Made by a program: the position numbers and the translations under genes. The notes under the pieces were generated by a model that was not told where the DNA came from, did no database searches, and saw only the letters and a list, made by a program, of their open reading frames with translations. A stretch of DNA of 64,000 bases from Tachypleus tridentatus (taxonomy: Eukaryota > Arthropoda > Merostomata > Xiphosura > Limulidae). Shown here piece by piece: positions 20,801-32,800 of the stretch. Each line of letters begins with the position of its first letter. Position 1 is the first letter of the stretch. The stretch lies in the NCBI RefSeq assembly GCF_004210375.1, contig NC_134830.1, forward strand, positions 48,675,094-48,739,093, written 5' to 3'.

Positions 20801-23800
20801 TAAGTGTACAGAAAGGCTACAGATACTTTTCTCAAGTACAGTTATGTAGCAGACTTAGCTCAGTATTATGTTGTAATTCGAACATGGTGTTTAAACTTAA
20901 CTGAAAAAAAATGGCTGTCCTGATACAACTTGTCAGCAATATTGTATTTTGATGCCTTGAATGACATCAAGCTAAAATCAACTTACTTGGAATTAGAGCT
21001 ACTGGCCTAACTTTGAGAGAAGAGCCCATTACGATAAGTAAGTCACACTGATCCTTGTCTTTTGCCATCATCTGATGAAACTCATTTGATAGTCCTTCTC
21101 CAAAAAAAACGATGTCTGGTTTCATAATTGCTAAACCATCACCAACCTTCAGACATTTTGGACATCTTGGTATCCTCTAAAAATAGAGGTGTAATTCTTT
21201 ACTGATAAAACATTATTTTCCGTATGAAATTAATACTTACATTTTCAAAATGGACAGAACCTTCGATAATACTAACATAACATCATATCTTCAGCTCATA
21301 GCGACAACAGTTGTTACACTATGGAAGTACCTCAATTTTGACAGTCTGGAAGAAGTGATATGTGCATATTAAAAATATGAACTATGAAATAAATTGCAGC
21401 TTGTATGTGAAGATATGTATCTACTCTCAAACAAGAATCAATTTACAAATAATCAAATCTCTATTTATTCACATTAAACAAACATTATTTTACCATGATT
21501 CAAATGTATCATGTTACACTACACATCTACCACCATTCACTTAAACTTTAATCATTACACCTATTTGCTAGCATTTAATGAGAAGACCTAACACTGTCAT
21601 TTAATCAAGAGCTATTTCCAAGTAAAACATCTAAAATATAATGCTGCTACTGATAGCACTGACTATATAATGTAATACTGTTACAGATGACACTTGCTAC
21701 ATAGTATAATATTGCTACCAATGACACTATGTAACACTGCTACAAGTGGCACTTACTATATATAATACTGATACCACTGGTAGTTGCTACATAATATTAC
21801 TACCACCAGTTGTACTTATGATGTAATACAATATAATGTCGTTACCACTGTCACTTACTATACAATATAATGTAACTTATTATACAATACACTCTTGCTA
21901 CCACTGTCACTTTCTATACAATATAATGTAACTTGTTATATAACACAATGTTGCTATCACTGCCACTTACTACATAATACACTGTTGCTACACTGTCACT
22001 TACTATATATATATATAATACATTGTTGCTACCACTGTCACTTACTATATAATACACTTGCTACCACTGTCACTTACTATATATATAATACATTGTTGCT
22101 ACCACTGTCACTTACTACATAATACACTGTTGCTACCACTGTCACTTACTGTACAATATAATGTTGCTACCACTATCACATACCATACAATATAATGTTG
22201 CTACCACTGTCATTTACTGTACAATATAATGTTGTTACTACTATCACTTACTGTACAATATACTGTTGCTACCACTGTCACTTATTATACAATATAATGT
22301 AACTTATTATACAATACACTGTTGCTACCACTGTCACTTACTATACAATATAATGTATTGTTTGATTGATTTAGTGTTTTATGGCACAAAGCAGCTAGGC
22401 TATCTGCGCCAAACGTCCAGTAAAAAGGTAAAAATAAATTAAATGTAGTAAAATACAGAACAGGAAATGAAGGTAAAACAAAACATCAGTGAAAAACAGA
22501 AAAAACATAAAACCAATGTTGACACCTAGTTTACAATGTTAGGAGAGAAAGCAGAGTAAGAGAAGTTGTAAAGGACTTACTCTAGCAAAATGGAAATGAT
22601 CATATAACCTACCAGAAAAACTAACAGGTAAGTTCAAGAAACACCGTCAGTGACCTGAAGTTGGCCTTTCCAGTCCTGGTTCCAGGTTATGTGTCATAGC
22701 AGCCATTATCAAAATGTAAAAGAATAGAAGTTTTAAAAGACATATAGCAAAATCGTAATAATGAGTAGCCAAATGTCCAGTAAAAAGATAAAAGTCAAGT
22801 AAATGGAGTAAAATTTGTAAAAGTAATTGAAGATAAAAACAAAATGGCAATTAAAACAGAAAATGGTGCAAAAACAAATGTTGACATCCAGTCAACAAAG
22901 TTGTAAAGGACTTCCTGTAGCAGAATGGTAATGATCATAACCTGCCAGGAAGACTAACAGGCAAGTACCAGAACCACCATCAGTCACCTGAAGTTGGTCT
23001 TTCCAGTCCTGGTTCCGGGTTATGTGTCATTATGGCCAGTACCAAAGGGTAAAGTAATAAAAGTTTAAAAGACATGCAGCAAAATTAGAATAACAACTCG
23101 ACAGGACGACTAACGGGTAGTTCAAACGAATAGTTCAAACAGCAGCGTTAGTTACCTGAAGTTGGCCTTTCCAGTCCTGGTGTCGAATTATTTAATGTTA
23201 CGGCCATTTTTCAATGTCAAATTGAACTAGAGAGAAAGAAACTGTGAAAAGGGAACCACAATTAAAAAGGTGTAATGAATAAATATCCAACACTTAAATC
23301 AGATTAAAAAGATTAATGGCCATTAAAAAACTAAAAACTTTATCAAGGTGGACAGAGTCACCATCACCAATAACACTGTCCAATAAACAGATAAACCCTG
23401 GGAAAAAAACATGTTTAAAAATATTGCCGTCATTGAGAATCGTAACGATGGCAAGAAAGTAAAATGTGGCTGATAGTGATTTGAGTGTTACACAAACTAC
23501 ACACTGGTGCATCAGTTCCAGATAAAAAAAAAACGATGAGTTAAAAAACTGTGACCAATGTGTAGTCTAGTTAGAACAACTTCCTCCTTCCGAACCTTAC
23601 GGAAGCTAGATGGCCAAAGCCTAACATAGGGTTTTATTTGAAAAAGCTTGTTGTCGCGTTGCTACTCCAAGTGGACTGCCAGCTGGCACAGAGCCGAGCC
23701 TTGAATACAGGACCATAGTCTATGTATGGAATAGGCACAGTGGTGATAGTGCCAGAGCAGATAGATTTAGCTGCCGTGTTTGCAAGCTCATTCCCTTGAA

Positions 23801-26800
23801 TACCAACATGGCCTGGTATCCAGAAAAACGGGATAGAAGTAGCAGTTAATGAGAAATGGGCCAGTCAGTTTTGAATATCAGCGAGAACAGGGTGTGAGCC
23901 AACGTGTAGCGATTCCAGGGCCAGTATAGAACTAAGCGAGTCAGTATAAATAGTGCAGTTGGAGGACTGCTCAGCTTCAATATTATCCAGGGCAAGAGAT
24001 ATGGCATACAGTTCAGCAGTGAACACAGAAGCAGTAGAGGGGATTCTGCGTGCAACCACCGAACCACAGCAAACCATAGCAGAGCCCACTGAATTACCTG
24101 ATTTGGAACCATCTGTATAAATGGGAAAGGAATGATTGTTTAAAAGATGTTCATTAAATAAATGACGGTACTTCCAATCTGGAGTACCTGCCTTTTCAGA
24201 TCACTGAAAGAAAGGTCACATTTGGGGGCTGTAATAAGCCATGGTGGGATGAGCTGACCTGTGGAATCTGCAATGTTATTCAAGGACTGACCCAAGTCAT
24301 CCAATTAGGTCTGGATGCGAAGGCCAAACGAAGCAATGGCAGATCGTCTGTTCTGAAAAAGTACAGCCCACCGAGGAAGGAAAACACATTCTCAGGTGGG
24401 ATGCGGTGGTAAGGAACGAAGTTTTGAAGAATATAGTAAAGATAGTTGCAAACGGCGAAGGTGCAGAGAAGGTTCATGAGATTCAATGTATAAGCTTTGA
24501 ACTGGAGAGGTGTGGAAAGCCCCAGTTCAGAGTTGAAGCCCTTGGTGATGAATGGAGTCTAGCATCTTTAAGGCTGAAGGTCTGGCAGATCCACAGATCA
24601 TTGATCCATAGTCGATTCTGATCGAATAAGAGCACAATATACCTTTAACATAGAACATCAATCTGCTCCCCAACTGGTAGTAGAGAGAACACGGAGGATG
24701 TTCAGTGCTCTTGTGCATTTGACCTGCAGCTGCTTTAAGTGTGGTATAAAGGTTAGCTTACGGTCAAAGATAAGCCCCAAGAACTTGGTCTCAGGAACCA
24801 CTGGCAGCAAAACTTCACCGATATGAAGTACAGGATCAGGGTGAATTTCCCGTTGGCGGAAAAAGTGCATGCAAACGGTTTTAGAGAGAGAGACATTAAA
24901 ACCGTTCGCCATAGTCCACTTCAGTACATGATTGAGGGCAGTTTGTAGTTGCCGCTCAATATATCTCATGTTCGACAACTGACATGAGATGTGAAAGTCG
25001 TCAACATACAAATCATTTGCAATAGTGAGAGGGAGTTGTTCAGTGATGGCATTTATCTTTATACTGAAAAGTGTGACACTCAAAACACAGCCCTGAGGGA
25101 CTCCAAGTTCCTGTACAAAAGAACGGGAAAGTGTTTAACCAACACGAACTTGGAATCTCCTGTCCATTAAAAAAATTTTAATAAACATGGGTGAATGGCC
25201 ATGTAACCCATATGTATGGAGGTCTCACAAAACGCCATACCTCCATGTTGTGTCATAAGCCTTCTCAATGTCAAAGAATATTGGTACAAGATGTTGGCAT
25301 TTGAGAAAGGCTTCTCTCATTGATGTTTCAACTCGAATTAAATGGTCTGTGGTGGAGTGCTGTCGTTGGAACCCACACTGGGTGGGCGAGAGGAGGTTGT
25401 TTGATTCGAGGAACCAAACAAGACGAGCATTAACCATCCTTTCTAAGGTCTTACAGAGACAGCTCGTCAAAGCAATTGGACGGTAGTTTGAAGGAATCTT
25501 GGGATCTTTCCCTGGCTTAGAGAAAGGTAAAATAATAGCCTGGCGCCAGGCATCAGGAAAAACATTCTCCTGCCAGATCCAGTTAAAGGCAATTAGAAGG
25601 ACATCAAGAGAAGCAGGAGATAGATGGTTCAGTATGTCATGGTGTACATCATCAGGTCCAACAGATGTACTGCCAGACCGATGAAGGGCCATTTTCAGTT
25701 CCACCAGTGTAAAGGGATAATTATAGTCAAAGAGACAGTCAGTTCGAAAGGAAAGAGGTGAACGCTCTGCCCAAGTCTTGGTGGCCAAGAAGGTGGAGGA
25801 ACAAGCAGAAGTGCTAGATACCTGGCAAACGCTTTCACCTAGAGTATCAGTGATGCTCCGAACATCAGCCACCTCCTGACCATCACAGAGTAAGATCGAG
25901 AAGGGGACAGAATTGTAGTGCCCACTGACCTTTCGAATCCTGTCCCATATGACCTTGGAACTGGTGGTAGAAGATATGCTAGTTGTGAACTTAATCCAAG
26001 ATTCCTTCTGGCTTTGACTTCTTACCCACCTAGCATGTGCACAGGCCCGTTGGAAAGCGACGAAGTTCGAAAGTGTGGGATATCTATGAAAAGTATCCCA
26101 GGCCCGTTTTTGAGCCTTCTGTGCCAAGTGGCAAGCAGGATTCCAACACGGACGAGGATATCGTGGAAAATGTGTCGAGGTTTTAGGAATACACTGAGCA
26201 GCTGTTTGTATAATACAGCCAGTTACCGCTGCCACACAGTTGTCTATTGATGGCTGATTCACGATGACAGGATCAAGTTCTGCGAGAGCAGTGAAAGTGG
26301 GCCAGTCTGCCTGAACCAGCTTCCACTGGGCACGCGGGTAGGGTGGCATCAATCACACCCAGTTTCTCTCAAAAGTATAGGAAAATGATCACTGCCTAGT
26401 GGATAATTGTGTACCCTCCATGAAAAATGGGAGAATAATGAAGGGGAGCAAACTGAAAGATCAATAGCAGTAAAAAACTGACTAGGTGCATGAAAATAAG
26501 TGGAAGAACCAGTATTGAAAAGAGAAAGATTGTGATCAGAGAGCATACGCTCTACAGGGCGACCCCTCCCATTAATAACAGCACTTCCCCAGAGGGGATG
26601 ATGTCCATTAAAGTCCCCCAGGAGTAGAAAGGGAGACGGCAACTGTTCAACGAGAGCATCAAGGTCTGATTAATCATATGTCTCTCCAGGGGGACTTTAA
26701 TGGACATCATCCCCTCTGGGGAAGTGATGTTATTGATGGGAGAAAAAACAGTGATGATATGACCCAAGGAAACATGGATAGCTACGGCCTCCAAGGGTGT

Positions 26801-29800
26801 GTTGAGTGACAAAGACAGGGTGGGCACATGCTGATCAACCAATAGTGCCACCCCTCCATGTACTCATCCATCACACAGCCTGTCATTTCTGTACAGAGAA
26901 AACTGCTGAATGGTGACAGTATCAGCAGGTTTTAGAAATGTTTCTTGTAAGAAAAGACACACGGGATGGTAGGAAGCAATCAGTGTTTTGATATCATCCA
27001 GATTAGAACGTAAACCTCGACAGTTCCTTTGTATCAAGGTGGCCATTTTTAATGATGGGTAGGCGAAGTGGCTGGAGAACCCTTTTGTGTACGACCACGT
27101 CTTTTTTCCTTACTGTCCTTAGTCGGAGGAGGTCTATCAACCTCCATGGATCCTGCCCTGGGTCGATTGGGCAGGTCTTTGTTATTGGAAGGGGATTCCA
27201 GTGACTGAGGATGCGAAAGAATGATTGTTTTGCCTCTTGGGGTGGGAGAAAAAATGTATCAGAAGAAATGCCTGTATTTGAAACTGAAGGATGTGGATCT
27301 TGAGGTTTGTTGGAATGTATGGAAGGAACAGAAATGGGTGCAGAAGTCGATTCATCAACCTTTTTAACCATGGAGGTTAAAAGGCTTTTCATTTGTTTTG
27401 AAAACGATTCTCTTGGAGGCACAGAGAGATCTGTCTGCACTCCCACTGTAGTTGTGGAATGAAGTGCAGCAGCATATGTCCGAGATGGAGTGGTGGACAG
27501 CAACTTTCGAGCCTCAGGATAAGTAATGTTATGCATCATTTTCAAATGCTACACCTCTTTTCCTCCAACTATTTTGGGCAAGAACAAAAGTAGGAAGGGT
27601 AAGAACCATTGCAGTTGACACAATGTGGGTCCATGTCACATTCATAGGCATTGTGGTCCTTGCCACTGCAACGAGCACATGTCAGGGAACCACGACATGA
27701 TGTCTTTGAGTGGCCGAACCATTGAAAACATCGGAGAGGGTTTGGAATGTATGGCCGTACCCTGCAAATTAGATAACCTGCCTTGATGGTGGCAGGTGCA
27801 TGTGATGATGTAAATGTCAAAACGAGGGTATCTGTTGGCAGTGTAACTCCATCTTTGCGAGTGGAGATGCGCCTCACTGCAGAAACTCCTTGAGTGGAGA
27901 GACCAGCGAGAATCTCTGACTCGGGGACATTCTTCAAATCCCTCTCAAGAATAACTCCTCGTGATGAATTCAAGGTAGCATGAGGGGTAACCTCAATAGA
28001 TATATCCCAATTTCCGTTGAATTCAAGAGGAGTTCACTGTGGTGGGTTGAGGATGTTTCAACTAATATATCTCCAGATCGAAGCTTCTTTACTGACTTTG
28101 GAGAGCCAGCAAGACCCTCTAGTCCCTTCTGAATAAAAAAAGGGGATAATTGCCCTAAAGGTTTTTCTGAAAGAGAATGTAATATAAGAAAATGAGGTAC
28201 ATGTGTTACAGATGTCGAAGATTGCTGCTCAGTGTCTTCAAGACGTGGTCGCTTACCTATTGACTGTTTTCCCACTATTTTATTTAAATTTTTTGAAGGA
28301 GGATCCATAGGAAAAAAGAAAAATTTCGGTACCCACTGATCCCACCCACCATGGAGCCCTACAAGGGGACGCACTACAATGTCATGCAAGGACAATGCAG
28401 CAACGCCAGGGTTTCGTGAGCACTATACCCAAACACCAGCATCAGGCACAATGTCCACAACACCCGTTGAGAACTTCCAACGCTGGTACTTGGTTGACTC
28501 CAGCCCAAGTGGACCAGCCGACTGACCCAAGGGGGGCCACCCATCTACAGGAATTCAAGGCCAAAGTGGTGTGTTAGGGTTGAACCCCTCAACCACAAGG
28601 ATTCTCTCCTCCCCTTCACGGGTCACCACGCACGACAAACACGTGAGTGGATGTTTAGATCCCAGAGAAGGTAACCAGACAGAACAGAACCTTCCCTGGA
28701 AGGTCCTCTCACCATGTACAGGAATCCACACCGAGGGGCAATATAATGTAACTTGTTATATAATACAGTTGCTTTCACTGTCACTTACTATATAATACAC
28801 TGTTGCTTCCACTGTCACTTACTATATAATACACTGTGGCTACCACTGTCACTTACTATAAAATATAATGTAACTTCTTATATAATACACTGTTGCTGCC
28901 ACTGTCACTTACTATATAATACACTGTTGCTGCCACTGTCACTTACTATATAATACACTGTTGCTACCACTGTCACTTATAAAATATAATGTAACTTGTT
29001 ATATAATGCACTGTTGCTACCACTGTCACTTACTATACATACAATAAACTGTAACTTATACAATACACTGTTGCTACCACTGTCACTTAGTATACAATAT
29101 AATGTAACTTATTATACAATACACTTTTGCTACTACTGTCACTTACTATACAATATAATGTAACTTATTATACAATACACTGTTGCTACCACTGTCACTT
29201 ACTGTACAATATGATGTTGCTTCTACTGTCATTTACTATACAATATCATGTTGTTACTACTATCACTTACTATAAAATATAATGTTGCTACCTCTGTCAG
29301 TTACTGTACAATATATTGTTGCTACCACTGTCACTTATTATACAATATAATGTAACTTATTATACAATACACTGTTGCTGCCATTGTCACTTTCTATACA
29401 ATATAATGTAACTTATTATACAATACACTGTTGCTAACACTGTCACTTACTGTACAATACACTTGCTACCACTGTCACTTACTATACAATACACTTGCTA
29501 CCACTGTCACTTACTATACAATACACTTGCTACCACTGTCACTTACCATACAATACACTTGCTACCACTGTCACTTACCATACAATATAATGTAAATTAT
29601 TATACAATATAATGTTACCACTGGTAATACATACTATACAATCTATCTGGTAATCTATTTAATTACTACTAACCTGATTAAAAATGTCTTCTTTTATAAA
29701 TGTTGAATCCACGTTATACCCACACTTTGTACATGTAGCTGTAGCAAATGAACCTGTTAGAAAACCAGATGTTACACTGCATCAGACGAATGAATGAAAG

Positions 29801-32800
29801 CTATGTGATCAATATTTAACTAACCTCAGACAAAATGAATAGAAAATACCTTTTTAAAGGTTTGTCAAAGTAGAACTTTCTACTGACTATAATATGAAAC
29901 AGAATGGCTGGTAATATATACTGTTGACTTGATTCAAAACAACCAAACTGGATGAAACTTCACCAATATTAAAATTACAGAAGAAAATATATTTAGCAGT
30001 GAAGAATTTATGACTAATACTTTGGTGCATACAAGTAATTACAGTTTTAGTATTATGATGTTATCTTACTTTTGTTTACAAAATAAAACACTGATGGACT
30101 TTTGAATAATTTAAAATGAATTCAAAATCTCATGTTTTTTTTTAGACAAAAAACAACTTGCATTTTATGTTAATGAAGCATACGGGTATCTCCTATTGAC
30201 TGAGTGAAAAGTGCTAGTTCTTTATGTTAACACTTTATGACAGTACTGATATTTCTTGATGATGAGAAACCCACTTGAAATAAAAATGTATTTCAGAATG
30301 GCTGATATAGGTATTAAAACTTTTACTAATAAAGCAGAGAACAATGTTTCAAAATTCCTTGGTCATCTTCTGTTTTTTTTGCTAACCTGAAGATGACCTT
30401 GGAAGGTCAAAATGTTGTTCTTTGCTTTATTATTTAAAGTGTTATTACCTATCCCACTGTTGGTACTTCATGTTAACTTAATGATACTGCTGGTACTTCA
30501 TGCTAACTTAACGATACTGCTGGAACTTCATATTAATTTGATGACAGTGCTTGTATTTCATATTAACTTAATGATACTGTTGGTATTTCATGTTAACTTA
30601 ATGATAGTGCTGGTACTTTATGTTAACTCTCATAATGCAGGACTGATAATACTGACAGACCTTGTACCAATCAGCTTATCAAAGAAGACATAAGTGCTTT
30701 ACTACACTTCCCTTAAGTTCTCAATCTTTTGTCTGAATAAACAACGTTTAACCTGTAGGTGAAGTAACTAAAAATCTCTACTAAGAACAAGATAGCATGA
30801 TACATCATTTAGTAAAAATCTGACTTTCTACTGATTACAAAGGGTTTAACAGCAAATATTAGAGAGAAGTAGCTGCAACGTGTGAAAGAGAATATATAAA
30901 GTTGGGGGGCAAGTGGGTCTGACTTTCTAGTTTATATTTCCTTAAACAGAAAAAAGATTGAATGCTATAAAAATTAGGTTATCCCTCAGTAATATTCATA
31001 TTATAGCAAGTAATTTACATTAAGTTGGGACATCAGAGAGTGATGATGAAAAAAACTGAAGATGGGTCGGTTAGAATGAAAAATGAAATGTCACAATACA
31101 CAAAGAGGGGAGTTTGACAGTTTATTTAATCATCCTTTTAAATGTAAATTAAAATTTATAAGTACAAAAATATGATTTGTTAAAACCATTTTGATGCCAA
31201 GTTAATTCACATACATTGACAATAGAGTCATTTAATTAAATTTTCAACATAATTCTGTATATATTTATGCCATTCACACTTTGATCTACCACAAATGAAG
31301 GGTTAACTTCACTGACATTTTGTGATAACTTCATGAAAAGCATAATTTTTGTACTTTAATCTCACCATGGCATGTAACAGCCTTCCTGATGCCAGCAGTA
31401 TGTTCTAATGTGTCAATATTTTGAGTATAATTTCTCAATAACTTCCCATGGTCTTCAATGAGTCGAATGAACTTATGGCTTGCAGAAGGTTTAAACTGCC
31501 CAGGATATATTTCCTAAACAGAATGTTTAAAAGGTAATAAAGATATCTTGATAACAGTCAAGTGTGTTAATTTTCACACCATATAAAGTTATGTTTTATA
31601 GCTATTTTAAATTAATATTCCATTTTCAACTTAGGCTAAAAAATAACAAGTTTTAGTGTAGGGGATGTGAGCAGGCATGTAAGATTCCACAGTAAAATGA
31701 AATATAATAGGTAACTTTTGTACCAACTTGCATTAATTTAATGGTTACTTTTTGTCCTAAAATATAACACAATAAATCTCATTAAGTACAGCTATAACAC
31801 TGACATACATATTTAGAGTTGCCTAGTAAATTTCAATGGTTGAATCAAAAGTATATTTGCAAAACTGCAACACAGACATACTAACAAATTGCAGGAAGAG
31901 ATTCAACAATATGAAGGTGGTAAAGCACACATTAGAGTTAACATGTTTAGAAAGGAAGAAATAACATTTTTCATTGGTATGTTAATTAGTACCCTAATAA
32001 TCAGTTTTCATATATGCTTAGAAATGGAACATCTGTAACACACAGGAATAGCAGTATAGTGTCAGTGCAATAAACTATTATTACTTTAATGTTGTCTTTA
32101 TCTTCTGTTATATAATAAACATTTCTCAAAATCACAGACAATATGTCTAAGTCATAAGTTTTTACAAGAACATCGCTACCAGTGTTTCTACTACACAATA
32201 TCCCATCTCTTCTTGACTGACCATTTGAAAATATCTCATAACAAAAATAATTTAACCACCATCCACACAAATCCTTAGTTCATTAGAATATAACACTACT
32301 AAGCAATAAAATGTATTCAACCAAGTTATTTTGTTGCCATAACTTAGTCCTAGCAAGTAGCCTAGCTAATAAAACTGATTCTTATCATCTGAAAGGGTGG
32401 TTCAGTTCTTTAAAAAATTTTCTTAAACTTTCAGACAATATTCTAGAAGTTCAAATTTAGCACACTGATATATTTACCTTTCCTCAACTACTTACTGAAT
32501 TAGGACCACACAGGTTGTATTTAAATAAAATTATAGAAAATTCAGAAAATATTTACTTCAGACTACACAACCACATAAAAACAACTTCAAATAAGGGCAT
32601 TAGAACGTAACAAATGATAAAATGTTGATTTTATTCATAAAAGAACATTTGACCTAATCAAAGGTAATTATATATATCATCAGGTAATATAACACATGAT
32701 GAAAGACCAAGATTATATTAAAATTTAACCCTTTCATGAAGGGTAAAAGACCATATTATTCTACTTGTTGACTTGCATGGTATGTTGAATGCAGCACTGT

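Larger units (their letters stand above)
22358..28738 (-). mobile_element. Non-LTR retrotransposon (I-like LINE), copy 1, full length
   Basis: About 6.4 kb on the - strand, with a 5' UTR (28738-28309), ORF1, ORF2 and a 3' UTR holding two tandem units. It is flanked by a 12-bp duplication, CAATATAATGTA, at 22346-22357 and 28739-28750; because the target is a minisatellite, the duplication could partly be array sequence. The RNase H domain in ORF2 and gag-type zinc knuckles in ORF1 suggest the I group of LINEs rather than the Jockey clade proper; clade placement is inference. Copies 1 and 2 are very similar, so this looks like the younger subgroup here. Several frameshifts make it non-autonomous. 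Confidence 0.9.

Noticed and set aside
22647-22850. Hydrophobic 67-aa frames, repeated at 33592-33792 and 33922-34125
   Set aside because: They lie in the tandem 3' UTR units of the LINE; the repeated open frame follows from sequence repetition and composition, with no conserved start context or similarity.
29455-29635. CRISPR-like array
   Set aside because: Units abut directly as a minisatellite without unique spacers, and the genome is eukaryotic.
30391-30420. Hammerhead ribozyme core in the foldback element
   Set aside because: CTGAAGA is followed by a short hairpin, but the required GAAA is not kept at the right place (CAAAAT) and an extra base separates the stem. Not supported.
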